A DNA stretch of 64,000 bases from Natronincola ferrireducens (GTDB lineage: Bacteria; Bacillota; Clostridia; Peptostreptococcales; Natronincolaceae): the NCBI RefSeq assembly GCF_900100845.1, contig NZ_FNFP01000004.1, forward strand, positions 1 through 64,000, in the 5' to 3' direction. How positions within the stretch are numbered: position 1 is the first letter of the stretch; each line of letters begins with the position of its first letter. Positions 26,025-34,779 of the stretch are shown here, piece after piece. A program made the position numbers and the translations under genes. The notes below the pieces were generated by a model, which was not told the origin of the DNA, did no database searches, and was given only the letters and a program-made list of their open reading frames with translations.

Positions 26025-26921
26025 ATGAAGGTTAAATTAGATTTGTACAAAATTTTCTGTGAAGTGGCTAAGTGCCAAAGCTTTTCTAAAGGAGCAAAAA
26101 AGCTTTACATGACACAGCCAGCTGTAAGTCAAGCAATAATGCAGCTTGAAAGGGAGTTGGATATACGGCTCTTTACAAGAACGCCTAAGGGGGTAATCCT
26201 TACAAATCAAGGACAGCTCCTGTTTGAGCATATAAACTCCGCCATTAATTTAATCAAGGTAGGAGAAAAAAAGCTTTTGGAATCCCAAAACCTAATGGTG
26301 GGAGAATTGAAAATCGGTGTAGGGGATACGATTTCAAGATATTTTTTATTACCCTATCTAGAAAAATTCCATGATGAATCTCCAAATATTAAGCTGAAAA
26401 TCATTAATCGAACGACTTTAGAGCTTTGTGCTATGTTGAAATCGGGAGAAATTGATATGGCAATTTGCAATCTGCCCATTAAAGATAGTTCTTTAGAGAT
26501 TAAAAAATGTATAGATGTTCATGATATTTTTGTTTGTGGAGAGAAGTATAGAGATACACTTAAGAAACCCTTAAGCCTTGAGGAGCTAGTAAGCTTGCCT
26601 CTAATAATCCTTGAGTCGAAGTCTAATTCAAGGCAGTATGTGGAGAAGTATATGCTATCTAAAGGTATTAAAATTGCACCAGAAATTGAACTGGGTTCCC
26701 ATGATCTACTGTTGGAATTTGCAAAAATCAATCTAGGTATAGCTTGTGTCATTAAAGAATTTTCAAAGGACTATTTAAAAAATAGGATGCTATATGAAGT
26801 GGAAACAACAGAAAAAATCCCTAGAAGAAGCATAGGCTTCTGTTTTTTAAAAAGTGTAACTCTGTCACCTTCATCAATAAAATTTATTGAGATTGTAAAA
26901 GGTGACATTCCCCTTGGTTAA
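26025..26921 (+). CDS. LysR-family transcriptional regulator
   Basis: A 298-aa LysR regulator. The N-terminal winged helix-turn-helix (about 1-60) has SFSKGAKKLYMTQPAVSQAI; the periplasmic-binding-protein-like effector domain takes about 90-295. ATG 26025 follows AAGGAGTG. It is divergent from the CofE-like gene with 122 bases between, the usual arrangement for a LysR regulator and its target. The coinducer is unknown but may be the substrate of that ligase. Confidence 0.92.
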   Translation: MKVKLDLYKIFCEVAKCQSFSKGAKKLYMTQPAVSQAIMQLERELDIRLFTRTPKGVILTNQGQLLFEHINSAINLIKVGEKKLLESQNLMVGELKIGVGDTISRYFLLPYLEKFHDESPNIKLKIINRTTLELCAMLKSGEIDMAICNLPIKDSSLEIKKCIDVHDIFVCGEKYRDTLKKPLSLEELVSLPLIILESKSNSRQYVEKYMLSKGIKIAPEIELGSHDLLLEFAKINLGIACVIKEFSKDYLKNRMLYEVETTEKIPRRSIGFCFLKSVTLSPSSIKFIEIVKGDIPLG

Positions 26922-27067
26922 AGAAAAGATGTTCTTAAAGAATTAGCAAAACATTTTTTTGTTAAAAGAATAATATAGATTAAAGACAAATAGAGGGATG
27001 TACAAATTCACCACTAAAGCTGTAAGAGCAAAAATTTTTGTGGGCTTTATAGAAAGGGGCATTAAAT

Positions 27068-27307
27068 ATGAAGATGGTTTTACGGGAAAATTTGGAACAG
27101 CATTTATTAAGAGAAAGTGAAAAAAGCTTTACGATTGATTATAATACGGAAGAGACCTGCTGAGCCGCCTATCTAGTGCCATCAGTTAGGGTGGGGAAAC
27201 CAGAGGATATAGATAGGTTTAATGTCTATGAAGTTGAAGGGGTAGAAGTTTTTGTGAACAAACATATTTTCCTTACGAAAGAAATGATAGCTTTATATAT
27301 AAAATAA
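27068..27307 (+). CDS. CC/Se motif family selenoprotein (Cys-Sec), UGA read as selenocysteine
   Basis: Reading through the single in-frame TGA (27161-27163) gives a 79-residue protein. ATG 27068 has AAAGGGG at 27053-27059. TGC precedes the TGA, so residues 31-32 are Cys-Sec (ETC-U-AAYLVPS); V-x-V-G-K-P-E-D then Y-E-V-E-G-V-E-V-F-V follow, the layout I recall for the CC/Se motif family and related HesB-like selenoproteins. A stem begins 2 bases after TGA: CCG(C)CTA (27165-27171) with TAGG..GG (27187-27194), CT/AG, and a 9-base loop containing GTGCC, a plausible bacterial SECIS. The redox role is unknown. Without Sec it would be read as a pseudogene. Neighbours: LysR before, YaiI after. Confidence 0.85.
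27165..27194 (+). promoter_or_regulatory. Candidate bacterial SECIS element
   Basis: Immediately after the TGA at 27161-27163. Pairs: C66-G93, G67-T92, C68-G90, C69-G89, T70-A88, A71-T87, C73-G85, T74-A84 (last two digits of 271xx), with one bulge and one mismatch. The apical loop is AGTGCCATC. The loop is slightly closer to the TGA than in E. coli fdhF, so folding should be checked. Confidence 0.6.
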
Positions 27308-27437
27308 GACTTTATTCTAAAGGGAGCTTTTAAAGCAGAGATTTTACTATTATACAAAAGGATAAAAAATCAAAGTATTAAGCTAAAAGCAAACCTATTG
27401 ATAAATTATAATTATGCAAATAAGTTGAGGAGGAAAC

Positions 27438-27881
27438 ATGAAAATATTAGTTGATGCAGATGGATGTCCTGTAAAAGGAATAATTGTTAGGATAGCAAAA
27501 CAATATAACATAGAGGTAGTCATGATAAAAAATATTTGTCATGAATTACATGATGACTATGCAAAAATCATAACAGTAGATCAAGGAAAGGATGTAGCTG
27601 ATATCGTCCTTATTAACAACGCAAAAGAGGGGGATGTGGTAGTAACACAGGATTATGGTGTGGCTGCAATGGCCCTAGCAAAGAAGGCTGTAGTCATCAA
27701 TCAAAATGGATGGTGTTATACTGAATCTAATATAGATGAATTATTAATGAAAAGACATATTGGTCAGGAAATGAGGAGAAAGCATAAAAAATATACCAAA
27801 ACACCTAAAAGAAAAAAGGAAGATAATCTTGAATTTGAAAATAAATTTAAGGAATTAGTAGAAGCACTACTAAAGAAATAA
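27438..27881 (+). CDS. YaiI/YqxD family protein (UPF0178)
   Basis: A 147-aa protein of the UPF0178 (DUF188) family, recognised by ILVDADGCPVK at the start, ITVDQGKDVADI (about 46-57) and VVTQDYGVAAMALAK. The fold is PIN-like with conserved Asp residues, but no biochemical activity is established. The Lys/Arg-rich C-terminus (KHKKYTKTPKRKKE) suggests nucleic acid contact. ATG 27438 follows TGAGGAGGAA. It may be cotranscribed with the selenoprotein 130 bases upstream. Confidence 0.9.
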   Translation: MKILVDADGCPVKGIIVRIAKQYNIEVVMIKNICHELHDDYAKIITVDQGKDVADIVLINNAKEGDVVVTQDYGVAAMALAKKAVVINQNGWCYTESNIDELLMKRHIGQEMRRKHKKYTKTPKRKKEDNLEFENKFKELVEALLKK

Positions 27882-28121
27882 TTTTTCTAAAAAAAGATCT
27901 ATCTATAAGTATAAACTTAGAAAATAAAATCTATTTTTCTTTATATTGATTTATAGAGGGATACAACTATGTAGCCCTCTTCCTATGGGGTATAATAAAA
28001 ATATTAAGGCAGTGTCCCTGTTAAATATAACGATAAGTGCTAGAAAATGTATTTTTACTAATTTTAACATAAGAAGAAGCGATATCTATACAATATATAT
28101 TTAGAAAGGAAAGATGAGAAA

Positions 28122-28454
28122 ATGAAGAAGGATATAACCTTAAAGGAAATGCAACAGCAGGTGGACGGCTATATCTCACAATTCAAGGAGGGATATTTTA
28201 GCCCCTTAGCTTTGATGGCCAGATTAACGGAGGAAGCTGGAGAACTGGCTAGGGAGGTCAATCATTACTATGGAGAAAAGCCTAAAAGAGAGGATGAAGA
28301 TGAAAATACTATTGATATGGAAGTAGCAGACTGTTTGTTTATTTTACTTTGTTTTGCTAATTCTTTAAATATTGATTTGGAAAAGGCCTTTCAGGATATG
28401 ATGAATAAATTTAATACTCGTGATGCCAATCGTTGGACTAGAAAAGAAAAATAG
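28122..28454 (+). CDS. MazG-like nucleotide pyrophosphohydrolase
   Basis: A 110-aa all-helical protein of the MazG-like NTP pyrophosphohydrolase superfamily. LTEEAGELAREV (about 35-46) gives the ExxE(12-28)ExxD-type metal site with MEVADCLFIL (about 66-75). Single-domain members (e.g. YpjD-like) hydrolyse non-canonical or modified nucleoside triphosphates to monophosphates. ATG 28122 with AGAAAGGAAAG upstream. A monocistronic gene with a strong terminator. Confidence 0.9.
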   Translation: MKKDITLKEMQQQVDGYISQFKEGYFSPLALMARLTEEAGELAREVNHYYGEKPKREDEDENTIDMEVADCLFILLCFANSLNIDLEKAFQDMMNKFNTRDANRWTRKEK

Positions 28455-28500
28455 TGATGTTACTAGAGATGGATAAATAAAAAAAGTCTTAGGATTAGGC

Positions 28501-28602
28501 AATGTAAAATAATGTAAGATTAAGTGAAAGTAAAAGTAAAAGCTCCTTTTTAGTAAGAATGAAAAATCAATTCTTCTAGCATAAAAGGAGCTTTTAGTTT
28601 TT
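28501..28602. terminator. Terminator within a repeated element (copy 2)
   Basis: AAAAGCTCCTTTT (28538-28550) pairs with AAAAGGAGCTTTT (28583-28595), with an inner AAGAAT/ATTCTT stem. Serves converging mazG-like and flavin reductase genes. AATGTAAAATAAT (28501-28513) and TTAAGTGAAA (28520-28529) upstream match the copy at 16057-16147. Confidence 0.85.
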
Positions 28603-28606
28603 ATAG

Positions 28607-29110
28607 TTATTTGGTATAGATTTTAACTATTTCTCCATAATATAATACATGGTAGTCTCCATCAGCATAATATTTATCTCTAATTTCTGGGGCTAAAGCA
28701 CTTTCATCCATGCCTTGCTTATATACGGTGGTACACTCAAGATGCAAATCACATTCATCTATAACAACGGTATCTTCAATAGAACCTTCCCTCAAAGCAA
28801 GGTCGCATTCCTTTATTTTATCTGTGTCCCTACCGGATTTTCTACCACATATCCCTAACTCTTTTTGTAATTGACCATTTAAAGGAAAGCTCACAGTAAA
28901 GTTCTTTGAAGATTCTATAAGATTATATGTATATCTTGAATATCGAACCATTGCAATAAACACAGGTTTTGTCCACATAAATCCTAAGGAGCCCCAGGCT
29001 ATGGTCATGGTATTTACCTCATCACCAGATTTAACCGTTAAGAAGCCTCCTTTTTGAAGCTGTTCTAAAAGATCCTTTGAAAGATCGGTAAACTGAATTT
29101 CTCTGTACAC
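28607..29110 (-). CDS. Flavin reductase-like domain protein
   Basis: A 167-aa FMN-binding split-barrel protein. NTMTIAWGSLGFMWTKPVF (about 33-51) and VRYSRYTYNLIESSKNFTVSFP (partly quoted) match the flavin reductase family found in anaerobes. These reduce free flavin or act with a partner oxidoreductase. GTG 29110 follows GGGAGGG on the minus strand. It is divergent from a diguanylate cyclase across 265 bases; no partner is adjacent. Confidence 0.9.
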   Translation of the reverse strand: MYREIQFTDLSKDLLEQLQKGGFLTVKSGDEVNTMTIAWGSLGFMWTKPVFIAMVRYSRYTYNLIESSKNFTVSFPLNGQLQKELGICGRKSGRDTDKIKECDLALREGSIEDTVVIDECDLHLECTTVYKQGMDESALAPEIRDKYYADGDYHVLYYGEIVKIYTK

Positions 29111-29375
29111 GGTATACCCTCCCTTAAATATTTTATGAATATAATCATTATAACAAAAAATAGAAGAAAACAGGAGCTAAAATAACAATTGAAGGAGAAA
29201 ACAGAGGAAAAATTTATAAGAGTTGTTGAGACTGATATAGCAACTGTCAATAAGAAATACGGAAATAATTGATATAAAATAAGGTTAATGATATACTGAT
29301 AATGTAAAAAAATTCAAAAATATACAAAAATTCAAATAACATTCACGCTTATTAAAGGAGGTAACTTGCTACCCC

Positions 29376-30527
29376 ATGGTTGAGTATATATCCTATTTTA
29401 CTGTGCTATGTTTTTCTTTTCTTATGTTTGTATTTATTTTAACTTTTTATTCTAGAAAACCCCAGACTCAAATAATAGGCTATATATTTGGGGTGTCTAC
29501 TTATCTATGTATTTTATTTAGTATCCTTTTACAGGGTATACCTCCCTTAGAAATTATTAGCCTTATAGAAGTGGTTTTTATGACATTGTTTTTTGTGGTT
29601 TTTGCTACTAAAAGCTTTCAGAAGTATGTAGGTATCACCAAAGCATGTCTATTTGCTGTACTAATCTTTTTAACAGGAATCCTCATAAAGTATGGCTATG
29701 ATGGAATTATAAACCATAATTTTTCCCTGCAAATTATCCTAAGTATTATCATTTTACTATATATGGGGGGTACTACCCTTGGCAAAAAAGAAGAAAGAAA
29801 TTTCAACTACATTTTTTTGTGGCTCTTAGTATCCAATCTATTACAAGCTATAGGAAAGCACAATGTTATAGGCTTTATTGTCGTGGGTTTTAAACTTCTT
29901 TTCTATTATAGCTTCTATCATTATTTTTATAAAAAGACTTATAAAGACTTAGGAAAAAAAATCAAGGAGCTAGAAGCATTAAAAAACTCTTATCATTATG
30001 AAGTAAAAAAAGAACTTTTTCACATGGAACTTCAGCAGGAGCGTTTGATGAATGCTGCCTATAGGGATGCTATGACAGAGACTTATAATAAAAACACCAT
30101 TATGGATATTTTAGGAGAGCTTATTACATTGGATAAACAACCTATTTCTTTATTGATGTTTGATATAGATAATTTTAAATGTGTAAATGATTTTTATGGT
30201 CATATAGTTGGAGATGAGTGCATCAAAAAAATAGTTGAAATCGTGAAAAAAACCATAAGAACAACAGATTATGTAGGCAGATATGGGGGGGATGAGTTTA
30301 TAATTCTTCTCCCAAACACTGATATTCATCAAACAAAGCAGATTGCAGAGAGCTTCAAAGAAAAAATTGGAACCATTACTAATCCTAAGGTTACAGTATC
30401 CATAGGTATAGCCTGTTACCCTAAGGACGGGGAGACAGTTAAAGAGCTTATTGAACATGCGGATAAAGGATTATATTTTTCTAAAAAAAGGGGAAAAAAT
30501 ACAGTATCCTATGGAACGCTTTTCTAA
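29376..30527 (+). CDS. Membrane-bound diguanylate cyclase (GGDEF)
   Basis: A 383-aa protein with six or seven predicted transmembrane helices (about 5-195), a coiled-coil linker (about 196-230), and a GGDEF domain (about 230-380) that makes cyclic di-GMP from two GTP. The active-site GGDEF is intact, and RTTD sits exactly five residues before it, the RxxD product-inhibition I-site. No EAL or HD-GYP domain is present. ATG 29376 is 14 bases after AAAGGAGG (29354-29361), a long spacing. The membrane input is unlike known named sensor domains. Confidence 0.94.
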   Translation: MVEYISYFTVLCFSFLMFVFILTFYSRKPQTQIIGYIFGVSTYLCILFSILLQGIPPLEIISLIEVVFMTLFFVVFATKSFQKYVGITKACLFAVLIFLTGILIKYGYDGIINHNFSLQIILSIIILLYMGGTTLGKKEERNFNYIFLWLLVSNLLQAIGKHNVIGFIVVGFKLLFYYSFYHYFYKKTYKDLGKKIKELEALKNSYHYEVKKELFHMELQQERLMNAAYRDAMTETYNKNTIMDILGELITLDKQPISLLMFDIDNFKCVNDFYGHIVGDECIKKIVEIVKKTIRTTDYVGRYGGDEFIILLPNTDIHQTKQIAESFKEKIGTITNPKVTVSIGIACYPKDGETVKELIEHADKGLYFSKKRGKNTVSYGTLF

Positions 30528-30691
30528 AATAAGCATAAAAAAATTTTCTGTAAAAATTTTAAAAAGAGTTGGCACATTTATTCTAGAAATACCATTTATT
30601 ACAGATTTGAACCTATTGACGTAAAAGGAATAGAATTATATACTTAAATTTGTAAATAATTTAAAATATTAACAAATAAGGAGTCGATATT

Positions 30692-31768
30692 ATGAAGTTA
30701 TCTCCTTTACAAATAGGAGAATTAGTTGCGCAGGTTCCAATTATTCAGGGAGCTATGGGGGTAGGTGTATCCTTATCTAAATTAGCTGCTGCTGTAGCTA
30801 ATGAAGGAGGAGTTGGTGTTATATCAGGAGTGCAAATTGGATTTCAAGAGCCTGATTTTGAATCCAATAATGATGCTGCCAATGAGAGGGCCCTTAGAAA
30901 ACATATAAGAAAGGCCAGGGAATTAAGCCCAAAGGGAATCATAGGAGTAAATCTATTGGCAGCCATTAATAACTACAAAGAGATGGTACAGGCAGCAGTA
31001 GAGGAGAAGGTGGATTTAATTATTTCTGGTGCAGGACTACCTACAGATTTACCAGAAATGATCAAGGGCACAAAAACAAAGATAGCTCCTATCGTATCTT
31101 CTAGTAAAGCAGCAGCTTTGATAACAAAGCTTTGGAGTCGAAGATTTAAATATATACCAGACTTAGTTATCGTGGAAGGACCAGAGGCGGGAGGGCATCT
31201 AGGTTTTTCAGAAGACCAATTAAATGCTGATCCTAAACCTCAATTGGATAAAATTGTTCAAGAGGTCATTGATGCCTTAAGGCCTTACGAGGAAAAATAT
31301 AACAGACCTATTCCTGTTGTGGCAGCTGGAGGTATATTTGACGGTGTAGATATAGCAAAGTATATAAAGCTAGGTGTCAGTGGTGTTCAAATGGGCACTA
31401 GATTTGTAGCTACAGAGGAATGTGATGCTGATATTAGATTTAAGGAAGCCTATATAGCAGCAAAGGAAGAAGATATCCAATTAGTAAAAAGCCCTGTAGG
31501 TATGCCGGGGAGAGCTATTAACACCAATCTCACAGCAAAGCTGAAGGAGGGGAGGGTTCCTGTTAAAAAGTGTTATAATTGTTTAAAGCCTTGTGAACCT
31601 AAAACCACTCCCTATTGTATTTCTAAAGCACTAATTGATTCTGTTCAAGGGAATGTAGAAGAGGGTCTAGTGTTTAGTGGAACAAATGCCTATCGCATTG
31701 ACAGGATAACTACTGTAAAGCAGCTTATGGCTCAACTGGTGGCTGAAACTGAAACAGCATTAGGTTAA
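30692..31768 (+). CDS. Nitronate monooxygenase (2-nitropropane dioxygenase) family flavoprotein
   Basis: A 358-aa FMN TIM-barrel protein. VPIIQGAMGVGVSLSKLAAAV at the N-terminus (partly quoted), LIISGAGLPTDLP, EGPEAGGHLGF (with the catalytic-type His) and AAGGIFDG/GVQMGTRF phosphate motifs identify the NMO/FabK superfamily. The C-terminal cysteines (CYNCLKPCEP) are common in clostridial members and are not part of FabK. It oxidises alkyl nitronates or acts as a flavin reductase; the real substrate is unknown. FabK-type enoyl-ACP reductase is less likely without fab neighbours. ATG 30692 has AAGGAG upstream. Confidence 0.9.
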   Translation: MKLSPLQIGELVAQVPIIQGAMGVGVSLSKLAAAVANEGGVGVISGVQIGFQEPDFESNNDAANERALRKHIRKARELSPKGIIGVNLLAAINNYKEMVQAAVEEKVDLIISGAGLPTDLPEMIKGTKTKIAPIVSSSKAAALITKLWSRRFKYIPDLVIVEGPEAGGHLGFSEDQLNADPKPQLDKIVQEVIDALRPYEEKYNRPIPVVAAGGIFDGVDIAKYIKLGVSGVQMGTRFVATEECDADIRFKEAYIAAKEEDIQLVKSPVGMPGRAINTNLTAKLKEGRVPVKKCYNCLKPCEPKTTPYCISKALIDSVQGNVEEGLVFSGTNAYRIDRITTVKQLMAQLVAETETALG

Positions 31769-31777
31769 AACATGATA

Positions 31778-31829
31778 AAAAAACCTTTATGTGCACATAG
31801 GATTTTCCTAAATGCCATAAAGGTTTTTT
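31778..31829. terminator. Bidirectional terminator
   Basis: AAAAAACCTTTATG (31778-31791) is complementary to CATAAAGGTTTTTT (31816-31829). It serves the converging NMO and ABC-F genes. Confidence 0.88.
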
Positions 31830-31846
31830 CTTCAAAAAATATTATT

Positions 31847-33403
31847 TTATACTATTTTTGTAGTCCAAGTCTCACAGTTCCACACATCTGTTACTACATC
31901 CCTATAAAATTCTGGCTCATGGCATATAAGGAGGATTGTACCCTTATAGGCGTTAAGGGCCCGTTTTAATTCTTCCTTAGCATCTACATCTAGATGATTT
32001 GTAGGTTCATCTAAAACTAGGATGTTGGTTTCTTTATTAATCAGCTTACATAATCGCACCTTAGCCTGTTCTCCACCACTTAGTACAACTACTTTACTTT
32101 CTATATGCTTAGTGGTTAGACCACATTTGGCCAAGGCCGCCCGTACCTCATACTGGCTATAGGCCGGGAAATCCTGCCAAACCTCATCAATGCAGGTTTT
32201 ATAGTTTGCTTCCTTAATTTCTTGTTGAAAATAACCGATGTGAAGGTAATCCCCTAATTCTACAGAACCAGAAATAGGATTAATCTCCCCTAAAATACTT
32301 TTTAACAACGTAGTTTTTCCTAAACCATTGGCCCCTACGAGGGCAATCCTTTGTCCCCTCTCCATACGAAGATTTAAAGGTTTAGAAAGGGGCTGATCAT
32401 ACCCGATAACTAAGTCCTTTGTTTGAAAGATCAATTTACCAGGGACTCTAGCCTCCCGAAAGTTAAATTCTGGCTTCGGCTTCTCTCGGGCCAACTCAAT
32501 TACTTCAATTTTATCCAACTTCTTTTGGCGGGACATGGCCATATTTCTAGTAGCCACCCGGGCTTTATTTCTAGCAACAAAGTCCTTTAGCTCAGCAATT
32601 TCTTGCTGCTGCTTTTTATAAGCAGCCTCGACCTGTTGTTTTTTTGCTTCATAAACCTGCATAAAGCTATCATAATCTCCTACATAGCGGTTTAGTTCTT
32701 GATTTTCCATATGATAAATCAAGTTGATAACACTATTAAGAAAGGGAATATCATGGGAAATCAAAATAAAAGCATTTTCATACTCCTGAAGATAACGTTT
32801 TAGCCACTCAATGTGCTGTTCATCAAGATAATTAGTAGGCTCATCTAATAAAAGAATATCGGGCTTTTCTAACAGAAGCTTTGCCAACAATACCTTTGAT
32901 CTCTGACCTCCACTCAGATCCTGAACATCCTTATCTAAACCAACATCATCTAATCCTAAGCCCCTTCCAATTTCCTCTACCTTGGCGTCAATGACATAGA
33001 AGTCATTATTGGTTAGAATATCTTGGATAGTACCCATATCCTCTAATAATTGCTCCAGCTCCTCTGGAGAAGCCTCTGCCATTCTATCACATATTTGATT
33101 CATTTCTGTTTCTAAATCAAAGAGATACTGGAATGCAGTTTTTAATACATCTCGAATCGTCATACCCTGCTGAAGGCTGGTGTGCTGATCTAGATAACCA
33201 ACTCGAACCCGCTTGGCCCATTCTATTTGCCCTTCATCCGGCTCCAGTTTGCCAGTTACAATGTTCATAAAGGTAGACTTACCTTCACCATTGGCTCCCA
33301 CAAGACCGATATGTTCTCCATTTAAAAGGCGAAAAGAAACATTATTAAAAATGGCGCGATCTCCAAATCCATGACTCAAATTTTTTACTGTTAGAATACT
33401 CAT
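31847..33403 (-). CDS. ABC-F family ATPase
   Basis: A 518-aa soluble protein with two ABC ATPase domains and no membrane part. Walker A sites GANGEGKST (about 37-45) and GANGLGKTT, signatures LSGGQRSK and LSGGEQAK, and Walker B LLLDEPTN and LVLDEPTN are intact. The linker between domains (about 245-310, Gln/Lys-rich) is the ABC-F interdomain region that enters the ribosomal P/E site. Members relieve stalled ribosomes or give antibiotic resistance; the YbiT/YkpA-like type is more likely here than a resistance factor. ATG 33403 follows GGAGAGG. Confidence 0.92.
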   Translation of the reverse strand: MSILTVKNLSHGFGDRAIFNNVSFRLLNGEHIGLVGANGEGKSTFMNIVTGKLEPDEGQIEWAKRVRVGYLDQHTSLQQGMTIRDVLKTAFQYLFDLETEMNQICDRMAEASPEELEQLLEDMGTIQDILTNNDFYVIDAKVEEIGRGLGLDDVGLDKDVQDLSGGQRSKVLLAKLLLEKPDILLLDEPTNYLDEQHIEWLKRYLQEYENAFILISHDIPFLNSVINLIYHMENQELNRYVGDYDSFMQVYEAKKQQVEAAYKKQQQEIAELKDFVARNKARVATRNMAMSRQKKLDKIEVIELAREKPKPEFNFREARVPGKLIFQTKDLVIGYDQPLSKPLNLRMERGQRIALVGANGLGKTTLLKSILGEINPISGSVELGDYLHIGYFQQEIKEANYKTCIDEVWQDFPAYSQYEVRAALAKCGLTTKHIESKVVVLSGGEQAKVRLCKLINKETNILVLDEPTNHLDVDAKEELKRALNAYKGTILLICHEPEFYRDVVTDVWNCETWTTKIV

Positions 33404-33612
33404 TTTATACGCCTCTCCTTCAATAGTGCTCCATAATATTTAGAGCTATATCTATTTAACATTTATAGGACTCTTAGTTAGACTAAATTAAACATACATA
33501 ATAAATTATATAGTAGAGCAGGAGGATTGGAAAGCATATTTTTATGGAAAAAGATTTTAGACTAAGGATTTTCAAGAAATTATAAATGATATATACATGT
33601 TATGAAAAAAAT

Positions 33613-33660
33613 AAGGGAAAAGGCCCACTGATTATTGTCAATCAGTGGGCCTTTTCCCTT
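33613..33660 (-). terminator. Strong terminator after the CAP-domain lipoprotein
   Basis: A perfect 21-bp stem from 33613-33633 and 33640-33660 (core GGCCCACTGATT) with a 6-base loop. The gene at 33708-34598 reads into it. Confidence 0.88.
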
Positions 33661-33707
33661 TATGACCTTGTTTTTTGAAACTCTTCCTTCTTAATTGAAA
33701 TACAATG

Positions 33708-34598
33708 TTATTGGGGTTTGCTAATAAACATTTGGGTAAAAAGCAGACCATATCTATTGCTAGGCTTTACACCTATACCAATATGGGTAAAATCAGGACT
33801 AAGGATATTTTTCCTATGACCACTGGAATTCATCAAAGCTACATGGGCATCTTCTACAGATGGATTGCCGGCTAGATTTTCTCCAGCATGTAGATACTTA
33901 ATACCAAAGCTATCCATCATATCAAAAGGACTGCCATAGGTTGGAGAATAATGACTAAAATAATTATTGTCCTCCATATCTTGAGATTTAATACGAGCTA
34001 CCCTTGTTAGTTCTAAATCTATAACTAGGGCAGGAAGATTGTTTCTTTCCCGCTCGTTGTTTACTAACCCTAGCATTTCATTTTCTTGGGAAGTCAAACC
34101 TTCGATAGTAGAATCTGCTACAGGCCGAGGTTGAGGTTGAGGGCTAGGAGCCTCCTCACCTTCTGGAGGCTGGGGAGTAGGTGTTGTTTCTCCAGTTTGC
34201 AGTTCATCCTCTAGCCATTGACCACCCGGCTCTTGACGATCCTCTTCTGTTGGCTGTGGTGGTTGTTGAGATTGCTGACCAGCATCCTCTCGAACGATAG
34301 GTTGTGCATCTATGGCGTCAACACTGCCTATTTGATTGTTATCTAGTTGGACAACATACCTGTCTCCCACTTGACTTAATACTTTTACGATATCATCTTT
34401 ATTTAGTATTGTTATAGTTTCAAAATCAATACCTAGTCCAGCTTTGACGTCAGCGGTATCAGAAGTGATTTTACAGTATTCAATGTCCCCCATTCCAAAG
34501 ATAGAAGATTCTTCTGTTTCGTAGTTACCATTCATAGAATTTCTACAAGATACCAATAATAAGCATATTAATAATAAAACAGCAAGTTTTCTTTTCAT
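33708..34598 (-). CDS. CAP-domain lipoprotein with SH3-like domain (YkwD-like)
   Basis: A 296-aa predicted surface lipoprotein. The signal ends in lipobox LLVSC (Cys17). An SH3-like segment (about 45-100, GLGIDFETITILNKDDIVK) precedes a Pro/Gln/Glu-rich linker (about 105-165) and a C-terminal CAP/SCP domain (about 170-294; NERERNNLP, NYFSHYSPTYGSPF, GENLAG, HRKNILSP). The His/Glu pair of the CAP cavity is present. YkwD-like CAP proteins are common in spore-formers; their activity is unsettled. ATG 34598 follows GGAGGTATAG. Divergent from degV. Confidence 0.92.
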   Translation of the reverse strand: MKRKLAVLLLICLLLVSCRNSMNGNYETEESSIFGMGDIEYCKITSDTADVKAGLGIDFETITILNKDDIVKVLSQVGDRYVVQLDNNQIGSVDAIDAQPIVREDAGQQSQQPPQPTEEDRQEPGGQWLEDELQTGETTPTPQPPEGEEAPSPQPQPRPVADSTIEGLTSQENEMLGLVNNERERNNLPALVIDLELTRVARIKSQDMEDNNYFSHYSPTYGSPFDMMDSFGIKYLHAGENLAGNPSVEDAHVALMNSSGHRKNILSPDFTHIGIGVKPSNRYGLLFTQMFISKPQ

Positions 34599-34779
34599 AA
34601 CACTATACCTCCATCTATTAACAAGATTGTTTGAAATAACCCTAGTATAGTATTTGTAAATTTACAAGAGTTATCAATATTTTTTGGTTTTTTAAAAAAA
34701 TAACAACATTACATATTTACATTAGATATTAGTACCTGGTATTATAATTATATAGTAATTTTTAAAAGGAGGGTATTTT

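Noticed and set aside
27068-27160. Pseudogene ending at TGA 27161
   Set aside because: The frame continues with family-like sequence for 47 codons after Cys-TGA and a stem-loop follows, which fits selenocysteine better than decay.
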